A stretch of DNA of 64,000 nt from Timema cristinae (taxonomy: Eukaryota > Arthropoda > Insecta > Phasmatodea > Timematidae), in the NCBI GenBank assembly GCA_039000515.1, contig JBCFYV010000012.1, positions 44,485,535 through 44,549,534 on the forward strand. Reading direction: 5' to 3'. Position 1 is the stretch's first letter. Each line of letters starts with the position of its first letter. The notes under the pieces are model-generated. The model ran no database searches and was not told where the DNA came from. It saw only the letters and a list, made by a program, of their open reading frames with translations. Positions 45,484 through 55,679 of this stretch are shown here, piece by piece. The translations under genes were made by a program, and so were the position numbers.

Positions 45484-45733
45484 TAGAACCACGTCTCACT
45501 AACCGTTCAGGTTATACGCTTATGTACTAATTACGCTAATGGTTTTAAGAATGATGAAGTTATATCTAGAGGAGGAAGTGTAACCACATTTGCGTGGAGG
45601 GAAAGGGAAAACCAATTTTGAAAATCCATCAGTACATCCGACCGAACTTCAACGCCCGTCCTCTCCCCCCGTCATCGGCAGTCTAGTCTACTGTGAGAGT
45701 AGCGCCTTAGAACAATCAGCCACTGAAGTGTGT
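45484..45733 (-). mobile_element. SINE family B
   Basis: Minus copy with head inverse (AACAATCAGCCACTGAAGTG) at the right and tail inverse (CTAACCGTTCAGGTTATACG) at the left. It faces the family A copy at 45130, tail to tail. Confidence 0.8.
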
Positions 45734-45981
45734 TACACAATAAGTCATTGTCTCAAATGTAGTAATGGGTCAGCTCCAAAACATTACCAGTTTTGATCCT
45801 AATATTTCGATTGTCAGTTCCAAATTTCCTTTAACCACACAACTTTTACTAAATCAATCAAGGTATTGATGTAAATGTGGCATCACTTACTAAAGTCTAG
45901 TCACCCCAAGAGGTACATTTTAGAATTTATCATAAACAAATGTAAAGAAGCAAACATCGCTAAACAGAAATCTATTGACGT

Positions 45982-46510
45982 TGACCTTGGCGGCCTTGAG
46001 GTAAAATGCTCGCCTTAAGACCCGATGTTAGTGGACTTACCCAGCTGGTGTCGACGGATGTTTCTTGAGCAATAAAAATTCGTAAGGGAAGTAAATTCGT
46101 CATCTTTCCTTTATCAATTAGGGCATGTAAAAAAAGGCTTGTAAGTTATGTGAAAATACCTTTCCTGGAAAATTGGTAGGCTCATTCGTTCTCACTCATG
46201 TAAATTCTCGTGTGATGATATAATCAGTCTATGCTGGCGGCCGGGGTTCAATCCTCGGTCCCGGCAAAGATTTATCTGATTACCAAACCTTCCTTCACCT
46301 CTGACAAGACATCTTGTGGATGTGAGGAATGCCAGGTCTCCACCGTGGTTCGGATTCCACGTTAAACTGTAGGTCCTTCATTTCATCTCACAATCACCCT
46401 ACCATTACACATTAGCGTAAGTGCGTATAACCCGAACGGTAGTAAGACGCGGTGCTAATAATAATGATATAATCAGTGGGTTCAGAAAGTGCACGTTAAA
46501 TATCTCAAAT
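45982..46510 (+). mobile_element. SINE-like family G, split by a family C SINE
   Basis: The left part (45982-46228) has CCTTGGCGGCCTTGAGGTAA and AATACCTTTCCTGGAAAATT. The right part (46478-46510) continues with GGGTTCAGAAAGTGCACG. A related copy is at 61662-61890. Confidence 0.6.
46229..46463 (+). mobile_element. SINE family C with exact 14-bp target duplication
   Basis: ATGATATAATCAGT flanks it at 46215-46228 and 46464-46477. Starts CTATGCTGGCGGCCGGGG, tail ATAACCCGAACGGTAGTAAG then TAATAA. Nearly identical to the copies at 19089 and 23842, so the family moved recently. Confidence 0.95.
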
Positions 46511-46612
46511 GAAAACATATATACAAAACTATATATTGGCCCTATAACTATAAACAAATATGTTTTTCAGGTAAAAGTCAAAGCTATAAGCTCTTGACTT
46601 ATATTTATTGTA

Positions 46613-46763
46613 GGGGAATGCCAGGCCTCCACCGTGGTTCGGATTCCACGTTAAACTGTAGGTCCTTCATTTCATCTCACAATCACCCTACCATTACACA
46701 TTAGCGTAAGTACGTATAACCCGAACGGGTAGTAAGACGCGGTGCTAATAATAATAATAATAA
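46613..46763 (+). mobile_element. SINE family C, strongly 5'-truncated, 13-bp target duplication
   Basis: TATATTTATTGTA flanks it at 46600-46612 and 46764-46776. Only the 3' half from GGGGAATGCCAGGCC remains, ending with a perfect common tail. Confidence 0.95.
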
Positions 46764-46799
46764 TATATTTATTGTACTATACGATGTTAATAATTTAAT

Positions 46800-47210
46800 A
46801 AATACATATCTATAGCTAAGAACCTACAAACATGGATCGGCCTTTCTAGTGACAAAAACCAGTTACGGTTCTAAAGTCAAGAACCGGTGGAATCGAAGAA
46901 GGGAAGAAACCAAATGACCCAACTATATTTTGATGCAATCATATACTTGATTTAACATAGTCCATCCATCATTTACACACCACTTAACAAATTGAGTCCA
47001 AACACCAAAGGCCTTTGTCAAGTTGTGTTTCTTTGTTTTGTAACAGCATCAAAATAAAATGTTCTTTCATTTTTTACATAATCAAATAAAAGCTGGCTAA
47101 ACTGTGAACATTATTAGTTAGAAAATGTGAGACTTTGAAGAGATATCCAAATAGTTTTAATTTAAGATAACTAACCAAAATTTATTTTTAAAAAGGGCGT
47201 TTTAGTGAGA
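46800..47210. other. Intergenic stretch
   Basis: No gene or element recognised. Confidence 0.35.
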
Positions 47211-47214
47211 TTTA

Positions 47215-47380
47215 TCTATACTAATATTATAAAGAGGAAATATTTGATTTTTAGTTTTTTTAGTTTTTTTTTTGTAATGGATAAACTCAAAAACTACTGG
47301 ACCGATTTTAAATATTCTTTCACCAATATAAAGCTACATTATCAGCAATTAGCATAGGTTATATTTTATTTTGAAAATTT
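47215..47380 (+). mobile_element. Helitron-type 5' end fragment
   Basis: TCTATACTAATATTATAAAG after an A, followed by AACTACTGGACCGATTTTAA, CTTTCACCAATATAAAGCTA and TATATTTTATTTT, match a common insect Helitron beginning. No CTAG end was found. Confidence 0.55.
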
Positions 47381-47389
47381 AATTTATTC

Positions 47390-48430
47390 CTCATAAATAT
47401 ATCGATAGTATATTATATAGTCGTTGGAAAAAAAAAGTTGTTGAAGAGAAAGTGGGGTTGGTGAAGGGAGATGGGGGTTAGGGGTGATAAAATAGGAACG
47501 AGATGAAAATAGGAGGGAGGATAAACAGAGGGAGGGGGCTATACAGTGATGGTGGGACTGTATTTTCAAAAAAATAAGTAAAAAAAAAAAGTTTTGTTTT
47601 TATATTGACATGATGGATGATTTGAAACTTTGTTTTACAGGATTCTTTACAATATTATTTTACGGGGAAGGGGGCTAGTTTTGTATATAACTTTCAAATA
47701 GTTAATTTTTATTCAAAACAAGAGCATAAAAATAAGTGAAGCATACCATAGTAATTTCGTAGTACGGCAAATTTCACAATATTTGTATTAATTTTATTGC
47801 GAAATTAATGGGAGAATATGTGTGGGCTCAAAAATACTTCTGCTAGATCACAGTACCATACAGAACAACATCCAATTTTCGTTGTAAGTATGAATGCATT
47901 CTAGTTGATGCTATTTTAACTTCAATAACTAATGTTTGAAGATTGTGTGGTGTGCTTGTTTGTGAATCACTTTTGTAATTTTTTGAACATTTTAAACATT
48001 ATTTTTTTGAATGTAAATATTACCCTCTACATTATTATTTTACTTAAATTACAATATATATTTTAGGCTAAAGTTTGCATTATTTTCAAAAGAAGTCAGC
48101 TTGTACATCCATGTTGCCGGTTAAGCCTTTATTACGATTTTTTCGAAATAAAATAAATAGCTGTAGCATGTTCAACCGGTTTTTAACATGTACAGTAAAA
48201 ATACCAAAAATATAATTAGCACGATGAATACAGAGCTAATATATTCTAATAATGTGTGGCAGGTATTAACTCACAGTGAATTCATGTTGCCGGGAAACAC
48301 CCAAACTTCAGGAAAACTGCCCCAGATGACTATGCCAGTACCATCAGCAGAACGACATCTCACCAGCAGGCCCCACATCAAGGAAATGGCAGAGAATTTT
48401 TTTTCTCTGGGTGCCACACCATAGAAGAGC
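47390..48430. other. Intergenic stretch with one small frame
   Basis: A 78-codon plus frame (48188-48424) with KLPQMTMPVPSAERHLTSRP near its end is not recognised and has no splice or start support. A C/T-rich minus stretch lies near 47430-47560. Confidence 0.3.
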
Positions 48431-48719
48431 GCAATCTCGCAACTTTACCCGCTTCCCCCTTAGATGTCCAAGTGCGTCAGTTCTGTTACTATATAAACGT
48501 CACTCCTCGCTTACCACATACACATAATATATATATATATATATCTATTTAATCAATTCGACGGAGGAAGGACTAGGACGTAGCACTACATCACCGAAGA
48601 AATTACTGGTGACTACGATGTGTCAGGCGTTGGTCTCTCCACCTGATCGTAGATGAAGCCTCTTTGAAACGTTAAGTATTTCTAAGTTAGAAACTGGTTT
48701 AGATTCGTAGCACCTCTTT

Positions 48720-49076
48720 AACTATGTCCATAAGACATAGTTTTTTTTATCAGAATATCTGACTTTCTATGTCCATCAAACATATTTTTTTGTATCAGAG
48801 TATCTGACTTTCTTTGTCCATCTGACATAAGTTTTTGTGTCATGTTGTCTGACTTTATTTTCTATGCCCGTAAGGCATAGTTGTGAATGTTAGTCTTAAT
48901 GCTCTTTTTATATGTCCATCAGACATATAGTTGTTTGTCAAAATTATGACATTTTTCCTATGCCCATATGGCATAGTTTAGAATGAAGTGTTAAATGATC
49001 TATTTAACATGACCAGAAGACTTTATTTACTATGTCAATGGGTCTGACTTCTTTTAATATGTCCTTAAGACATAGT
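48720..49076 (+). repeat. Array of short hairpins, period about 45-50 bp
   Basis: Nine sites match CTATGTC-N5-GACATAG or variants: 48722, 48767, 48812, 48862, 48910, 48958, about 49006, 49030 and 49057. At 48862 and 48958 the stem is CTATGCC with GGCATAG, and at 48910 ATATGTC with GACATAT, so both sides changed together. Early units also carry a second inverted repeat, TCAGA-N3-TCTGA. The later units are worn. Confidence 0.8.
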
Positions 49077-49260
49077 TTTACATTTTAGGGAATAATAATG
49101 ACTCCCTAAACGATATACCATGTTTAGGATTTCTTGATGGGGGAAATCAGGTTATCTAACTTATTCTTAAATGACCTAGTTAGGTCATTGACAGAGAGCA
49201 TTCACTATTATTTCTTTTCAGTGTATCTATTTACGGATTGAAACCTGTGGGAGCATTTGT

Positions 49261-49606
49261 ATCTAGTATAATAAATATTATATTCTGAAAATTGACACCT
49301 GAGGACGGGAATCGAACCCGGTATCTTTGGTTTAGTACGCCAATGCTCTATCCAATGAGCTATCCAGGAATCGTCCCGTGCCAGCTTATAGCTCGTGATC
49401 TTAATAAAATCACAAATTTGTAGCCGACGATTTCCGCACGTCCATCATAGACTCTGCCTTAAAATATGAGTGAAGAGTGACCCTGGGCACGGGACGACCC
49501 CTGGATAGCTCAGTGGTAGATCATTGGCGTACTAAGCTAAAGGTCCCAGGTTCTATAACCCGTGTCCAGGTGTCATTTTTCAATTTTCAAAATATGATAT
49601 CTAGAT
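49261..49606. repeat. Inverted pair of tRNA-like elements
   Basis: Arms 49261-49383 and 49484-49606 are inverse copies around a spacer of about 100 bp. Each arm holds a tRNA-like sequence (A box TAGCTCATTGG or TAGCTCAGTGG; B box GGTTCGATTCC in the left arm, GGTTCTATAACC in the right). The left one reads on the minus strand, the right on the plus, so they converge toward the outside. The ends read ATCTAG and CTAGAT. The possible anticodon loop is GTACTAA; acceptor pairing is poor, so I do not call functional tRNAs. Confidence 0.75.
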
Positions 49607-50249
49607 GGAGAATTCTTCACTAAAAACATTAATAAAAGCTTCATATAGTAAATATTGTTAGCACCAATTATTCTGTGCTCAAGATTTGGTTGTAGTATAA
49701 ACATACTATTGAATGTCCAGGTAGTACTAATTAGGAATTGACTGACCATAGTAATTTAACCTCATAGATTCCTGATAGTTCGCCATTTACTATGTGTAAC
49801 ATGCTAGTTCCTCTTCAAGGAGATTATTCTTAGGTTTTCGTAACTCTATGGATTTAACTCAATAGCTAGCTTATATTATAACTATCCTCATAGTAACTAT
49901 AAAATTAGGAGTAAATACCCCTTGTGTTAATTCACTATAATTTCGCTATTATTCAGCAATAGACCTTTCAGGTCTTAGTCTGGGATTAGCTATGTTGGGT
50001 TGTCTTTATGTATGGTGGCTTAACCTTATAATATTATTTGTTTCCTATCTTTGACAGACGCTATGTTGAGGCAGACGCTCCTTCGTAGGCGAATGAGCGT
50101 TGATCCTTATTTTTAGAGTTACTAAAACTAAACTATATATATTCAATCTTAATTATGTTAGTTCCTAGTCTTTAAGGTGCTTATTTTTATTTCTGCCTAT
50201 CGGGAAGTATACGACTATGATAACTGAATAAAGCTGTCTTTAATAACAA

Positions 50250-50795
50250 TATACTGTTTGATCTAATATCAATTAAAAACGTATGAAATTATATTTCTAT
50301 TGTTTACATTTAATTAAACTGATTTGTTAAACCTATTTACTTTTCTTATGTCTCATCCTTCCCAAAACTTCCTTAATTAACTTTGTTTGTAATTGTAATT
50401 GTCACTTTTTCTACTTAATAGGAGAAGCGAGGATTCATAGCAAGTTCATTCAAAGTGCTGTAAGGTTTATTGTAATAATATTTGTATTTAATTTACATTA
50501 AATGAATGTTTTAAATTTTGTTTTGGAAGTATATTAATTGCTTACTAAACAAAAACAAACAATAGAATTAATTTAATTTAACCAACTAAGCCTATAAACG
50601 GGAGCATGTGCGTAGGGAGAAATTAATTTTTTATTGGGGAGGGGTTTCAAAATTCTATATTTACATGATGTTTAAGCTTACTATTTATTAAACAAGACAA
50701 TTTTTTTTGTTATATAAAGTAGTGGAACTTTCTTTGTTTACGGGATGGGGTGGGGGTAGGGGGGGGGGCAAGTAACGACAAATTTTTAGGGACTT
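50250..50795. other. Intergenic stretch
   Basis: T-rich sequence with a G run near 50757-50770. No gene recognised. Confidence 0.35.
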
Positions 50796-50799
50796 TCTA

Positions 50800-51589
50800 T
50801 CCTCTCCCCTAGCTAATGTCCGAAAATTGGATGCTCCTAGAAGTTATTTGTAATTTTCCTAGTTTGGAGGATTTTTAAAAATATAAATTATTCTTGTAAC
50901 TATAATTTAGAATGTCGATCCCCCTCCAAATGTTTTTAAAATTAGGATATTTCTAATTGCTATTAGAAGAAGTAATCCTTCGGCAAATTTTTGATTGATT
51001 TAAAAGCTATTTTAAGACGTGCTAATATTTTTTTAATGTCTTAGCTAGAATTCCTAGAATCAATTTGAAGGGGTCTTCACCAGATTTTTTAAAATTTGGA
51101 ATGCCCTAGCATCTATTTAGAGAGTTATGCACCTATTTTTTTGTTTTTGTTTTAGAAAATTAGATGCCTCTAGAAGTAATTTGAGGTAATCTTTCACCAA
51201 AAATTTGTTTTTAATTAGCTGCCCTTTTAAGTTACTTAGAATAATCTTTTACTGGATGTTTTATCTTATGCTTGTTATTTTACTGTCCTGGCATCACCGG
51301 CTTGGAACAAACTAGATAACTCTACTCGTCATCTAACATCTCGACTTCCCTTCAAGTGTGCGGTTAAGCAATTTATCTTGTCTAACAAGCTAAACTGAGT
51401 TCTTGAAACTACTTGAGCTTTAAATGAGTGTATGAATGGGTGTATGAAGGGGTGTGTGAATGTTTTACTAATTATTTTAATATTCCTTATTAAAATGTAT
51501 TTCAATAAATGTAATAGTGTATGTTGTATTCAACACTGGTTAAGTGGAAGAGAAAGCTAACGCATTAACTTCGTCAAATATATAAAGTA

Positions 51590-51634
<45 letters not shown>

Positions 51635-51880
51635 CATCATCATCTTTAAATTGTATGTCTTCAGAAGCTATTGAAAGTGGAATTTCTCCAACAAAATTTT
51701 GAACATTGAATGCTTTTAAAAGATAATTGAAGTGGTTCTTGCTCGAATTTTATAAAATATTATATATATTTAGAAGCTAACTGGAGTGACCTCAAATAGG
51801 TATTCCTTTTAAAAATTGAATGATTCTAGAATCCATTTATAGTGATATTTACCTGGAAATATTTTGAAAAATAAAATCCT
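50800..51880 (+). repeat. Old diverged tandem repeat, unit about 75-80 bp, interrupted
   Basis: Phrases of the type AATTGGATGC(C/T)(C/T)CTAGAAG...ATTTG.AG.G.TCTTTCACCAAAATTTTT recur near 50826, 51100, 51160, 51216, 51650, 51706 and 51815. A segment at about 51280-51640 ending in (ATT)n interrupts the series and looks inserted. No coding role seen. Confidence 0.55.
51590..51640. repeat. (ATT)n/(ATC)n microsatellite
   Basis: About 15 ATT units then ATC units; possibly the tail of an insertion that split the tandem array. Confidence 0.9.
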
Positions 51881-52515
51881 CCACACACACACAATCGCGT
51901 GCGCTTTCTGCTTTATATTTAGGTGTAGACCTTTGTGATAATAATGCAGCTTAAGAAAATAAATATTGTTACACCTTATTATATGAGCTCAGAAAGTTGA
52001 AGTCATAAGTGCATTTTTCTATGATGGGTTGCCCCTGTTGCCCCAACCTCCCCACTTGCCAATAGAGACATTGACAAGCATTGGGAAGTTTTGGCTGATT
52101 TGATATGCGAGTTACAGGTTGTTTTCACAGACCCTTATCCTCGTTGCATGAACTTAATATTAAATGACTTGGTACCTATGATTTAATTGTACAAAGTACA
52201 CGGTTTGAGTTGGTTTGTAGCCCGACACAAGATATCCACCTTGGCAGAAGCGCCAAGCTAGGTCACCTGTGAAAGGGCTGTATTGCTTTGTGAGTTACAG
52301 GCAGCATACGCTAGCCCTTATCCTCATGGAATGAGGGTGAAAAATATGAATTTGTGAAAATATATATCTAGTGAAAGATGGGTTGATTGATTGTGAGTTT
52401 GTGATGATTATCTGAAAAGGAAACGCATGTTTGATTAGTCAAAATATACACTTGATGAAGGATGAAAATTGAATGTGAAAGTGTGGATGATGTTGCTCCT
52501 TCCTCGTATCCCTCT

Positions 52516-54420
52516 CTATTCCAGCCTTGGGCGTTTGTATGGTCTTTGGTCGTGAGGATTGTAGTTACCAAGTGCACGTATCAATGGATTTTTGTGTGCT
52601 ACACTTTGTGTGTAGAACTTTTCCCTTCTTTCTTTGAATAACACATCGAGTGGTTTGCACTTGGCTATATCATGGAGGTGGTCTATTCTTGTTCTAATGT
52701 CTGTTCCGGTTATGAGCCTTAGTATCTTGTTCTGCACTGTTTGTAGCTTCTTGATGTGTGTTTTGGCTGCGTATCCCCAACCTACGCAGCCGTAGAGGAT
52801 GATGGGCTGGATAATACATTTGTAAATGGTTATCTTGGATTGCTGACTCAGTTGGCGCCCTTTGAAGAGAGGATAAAGCTGTATGAAAAGCGCGGTTGCA
52901 GTTTTCTTTGTTCTGTCAATATGTTTCGCCCAGGTGAGCTTCCTATCTATGGTTATTCCAAGATATTTTGCCTCGTTTTCGAATGGTATGTCCTCTTGAA
53001 AAATAGTGAAGTTCTCTGGTGGTAATTGTCTCCTTTTAGCCACCACCATAGCCGTGGACTTCGCAGTGTTGACTTTCACTCGCCATTTTGTGAGCCAGGT
53101 CTCTAGTGTTGTTAGGTATCGTTGTAGTGCTAGTGTCGCGTAGTATATATTCCGGTCTCTTGTATAAATTAGTGTATCGTCCGCGAATAATCTCACTGTC
53201 ATTTTAGGGTGTGTTGGTATATCAGAAACATAAAGATTGAAAAGGTAGGGAGCCAAGACCGACCCTTGCGGTACCCCTGAATTTACTTTCACCCTCTCGG
53301 AAAGTGAGCCCCCAATAGCGACCTGAAACTCTCTGTCTTCTAAGAAGCTTTTAATGAGCATTATGTCTCTTGGTGGGAAGTCGTATTGTATCAGTTTGTA
53401 TAGCAGTCCATAGTGCCACACCTTGTCGAAGGCCTTCTCGACGTCCAAGAATATGGCGAGCATGTATTCGCGTTTATTGAAGCTATCGGTGGCATCCTCT
53501 ATGAAATTTAGTACAGGATGGATTGTGGAGTGAAGTTTCTTGAATCCAAACTGTAGATCGGGGATTATTTCGTTCATCTCTGTGTGTTGTTGCAGTCTAT
53601 TTAGTATCAGGGATTCATAAAGTTTACTGGTTGTATTGAGCAGGCTGATTGGTCGTCTGTTCTGAGGGAAGATGCTATTTTTGCCTGGTTTTGGGATGCT
53701 GATGACTTTGGCCCTTTTCCAAAATTTTGGGAAGTAGTGTAATTTAAGGGTCGTGTTGAATATTTGGGTAAGCAGTGCTGTTGCATTGTGAGGTAGATTT
53801 TTTAACTCTTCATTCTTGATGCCGTCTATACCCGGTGCCTTATTTGACCGAAGATCTTCGATAGCTTGTTGAAGTTCCTCTACTGTGAGAGGGGCTGGTA
53901 TGTCGGCTATTTGTCTGTCAAAGTAGGCGTTTACTCCCCTGATAATGTCTCTGTTTAAGTCTTCATCCTGCACTGGATTGGGTCTGAATTGTTGTTCTAG
54001 TGTTGCCGCTATCGCGTTAGCCTTGTCGATGTTAGTATAGGCCATTCCTTGCTGCCCATGTATGGCTGGAGTTCCCGCCTTTCTCGCAGTTCCTTTTAAA
54101 ATTTTTGTCAAAGTCCACGGTTTCTGTTGGTTGGCTGTAGTGTCTATGACAAAGTCGTTCCATCTGGTTCTTCTAATGTTGTTGACCGTCCTTCTAACCT
54201 GCGCCTTTAGTCTGTTGTACCTAGTTCTTTCTTGTGGAGTTCGTAGCCTCTGCCAATCCCTACGTGTTTCTCTTTTTTGCGCTATCAGTAGGTTGAGGTT
54301 GGGCTGGTCAATCCTTACGTTTTGCTGTTTTCGGGAGGTCACTGTGTTTTGTTTGTAAGCTTCTTGTATTGTGTTTGTTAGTATGTCAATGGCGGCGTCA
54401 ACGTCCTCTTCTGTTTCTAT
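52516..54420 (-). CDS. Jockey-type reverse transcriptase (ORF2 C-terminal part)
   Basis: The 608-codon frame from Met at 54342 continues in phase up to a TAA at 54423-54421. It makes DNA from element RNA at the nicked target site. Visible motifs: APGIDGIKNEEL (about residue 169), NRRPISLLNTTSKLYE (228), FLDVEKAFDKVWH (298, motif A), SGVPQGSVLAPYLFNLY (355, motif B), RLFADDTLIY (384, catalytic FADD), KYLGITIDRKLTW (motif E), and a C-terminal YGCVGWGYAAKTH and KLQTVQNKILRLITG region. All core residues are kept and no stop interrupts it. The Jockey clade is suggested by motif spelling. Only the upstream stop and the 5' truncation mark it as dead. Confidence 0.92.
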   Translation of the reverse strand: METEEDVDAAIDILTNTIQEAYKQNTVTSRKQQNVRIDQPNLNLLIAQKRETRRDWQRLRTPQERTRYNRLKAQVRRTVNNIRRTRWNDFVIDTTANQQKPWTLTKILKGTARKAGTPAIHGQQGMAYTNIDKANAIAATLEQQFRPNPVQDEDLNRDIIRGVNAYFDRQIADIPAPLTVEELQQAIEDLRSNKAPGIDGIKNEELKNLPHNATALLTQIFNTTLKLHYFPKFWKRAKVISIPKPGKNSIFPQNRRPISLLNTTSKLYESLILNRLQQHTEMNEIIPDLQFGFKKLHSTIHPVLNFIEDATDSFNKREYMLAIFLDVEKAFDKVWHYGLLYKLIQYDFPPRDIMLIKSFLEDREFQVAIGGSLSERVKVNSGVPQGSVLAPYLFNLYVSDIPTHPKMTVRLFADDTLIYTRDRNIYYATLALQRYLTTLETWLTKWRVKVNTAKSTAMVVAKRRQLPPENFTIFQEDIPFENEAKYLGITIDRKLTWAKHIDRTKKTATALFIQLYPLFKGRQLSQQSKITIYKCIIQPIILYGCVGWGYAAKTHIKKLQTVQNKILRLITGTDIRTRIDHLHDIAKCKPLDVLFKERREKFYTQSVAHKNPLIRALGNYNPHDQRPYKRPRLE

Positions 54421-54981
54421 TTATAGGTTTCCTGGTACGGTTTCCTGGAGTTCTTCTTTGAACTTCTTCCAGTCTGTTGTCTTAGTACTCGGCCTGTGCC
54501 AGTTGGCCTGATGTTCAGTGTCGATGTCCCATTCGCAGAGTACCGGGTTATGGTCGGAATCGAGTTCTTGTAATACCGTTAAGGTTTCCGATGTTATTTT
54601 TAAGTTAGTCAGTAATAAGTCCAGGACGTCTGGTCTATGAAGGTGATTGCCAGGATAAAATGTCGGTGATTCTGGAGCTATTATGTTGTAGTCTGCCTCT
54701 GTTGCGTGCTCTTCTAGTATTCGCCCATTTCTATTTGTCAGCCTGCTATTCCATAGTGTATTTTTGCTGTTAAGATCCCCCCCTATTAGGAAATTGTTAT
54801 CTGCAGTGATGATATCCAGGTCGGTTTTGAGCAACATCTTGGTTGGAGGGTTGTAGGTGGCCACAAAGTTTATGTGTCCGTTTTTGGTGTTGACAGTCAC
54901 TGATGTGGCCTCCAGGTTTTCTGAGTCTTCGATGTTGTTTCTATAGTGTGGTAGGTATTTCTTTATAAGGACTGCTGTACC
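54421..54981 (-). pseudogene. Jockey-type endonuclease (APE-like), 5'-truncated
   Basis: In the same frame as the reverse transcriptase, separated from it by a single TAA at 54423-54421. It starts at GTAVLIKKYLPHYRN just inside the run of C, so roughly the first third is missing, including the first metal-binding residues. Visible: FVATYNPPTK, FLIGGDLNSKNTLWNS (GGDLN motif), RPDVLDLLLTN, and LDSDHNPVLCEW (SDHNPV motif). The family nicks target DNA to prime reverse transcription. This copy cannot do so, because the N-terminal catalytic part is absent. Confidence 0.88.
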
Positions 54982-55011
54982 CCCCCCCCCCCCTCTCTGT
55001 CATTTTTCTAT

Positions 55012-55640
55012 CACAAAAGTCATATTCATTTATACTAGAAAATGTCAAAAGTCTACCTATTTAATTAACCAAGTCCCTATTCAATCACCGCCATGTAGTC
55101 AATTTGAATTAATTGATTGCATTTTTTCTCTTTAGTTTTTTATTTATTTATTTTAATTTGCATTTTTCTTTTAGAAGAAGTAAAATTTGTTTAAGCTGAA
55201 AAAAAAATGTTTTCAATGAATAAATGTTAATATGATCCAATTTGACTTTCAAATAATAAATTCTAGTTGGTTGAAATTAAGTTATTTCTAAAAAAAAAAA
55301 ATTCTTAATCACATTATTATGTTATTTTTATACAAAGTATAAGTGTTTGTGATAGTATGTTACAAGACGAGTGATAATCCCAAAAGTTGTACGAGTCATT
55401 TTAACAATTTCGAGCTATTTAGAAAAAAATTATTTAATATTAAGATATTGGGTTACCCCAAAACTATATTATATGAGTAGTATTTCTAACCATTCAGCTA
55501 TATTGTTGATTTTTTTTAGATAAGTATATGACAAGTTTTAATTGAACATAAAATAAAACAATTTGATAAATTATGTCAATTAGACCTTTAAGGACCTACA
55601 CTACTCATTATTTAAGACCCAAAAATTATCGTGGATGTGC
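55012..55640. other. AT-rich intergenic stretch
   Basis: No gene or element recognised. Confidence 0.35.
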
Positions 55641-55679
55641 ATTTGTGCATGTACACTGTACACTATGTACTTTATTTAT

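Larger units (their letters stand above)
48440..50245 (+). other. Candidate noncoding transcription unit or unknown element
   Basis: A TATAAA box lies at 48492-48497, followed by a leader, a hammerhead-like phrase (48641-48673), the hairpin array (48720-49076), an inserted inverted tRNA-like pair (49261-49606), and an AATAAA with AAAGCTGTC context at 50227-50232. No long frame exists on the plus strand. The linking of these parts into one unit is inference. Confidence 0.25.
52023..55000 (-). mobile_element. Jockey-type LINE, 5'-truncated, 11-bp target duplication
   Basis: CATTTTTCTAT occurs at 52012-52022 and 55001-55011, flanking a minus-strand LINE with part of the endonuclease, a whole reverse transcriptase and a 3' untranslated region. 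The 5' end lies in the endonuclease next to a run of 14 C (54980-54993). The 3' untranslated region has GAGTTACAGG...CCCTTATCCTC blocks twice (near 52110 and 52290), also seen once in the truncated copy at 61957-62751. Confidence 0.85.

Noticed and set aside
49290..49372. Functional tRNA gene on the minus strand
   Set aside because: A and B boxes are good, but acceptor-stem pairing is poor and an inverse copy lies next to it; it behaves as a repeat.
52756..54358. Plus-strand frames inside the Jockey-type element
   Set aside because: Antisense shadows of the reverse transcriptase frame.
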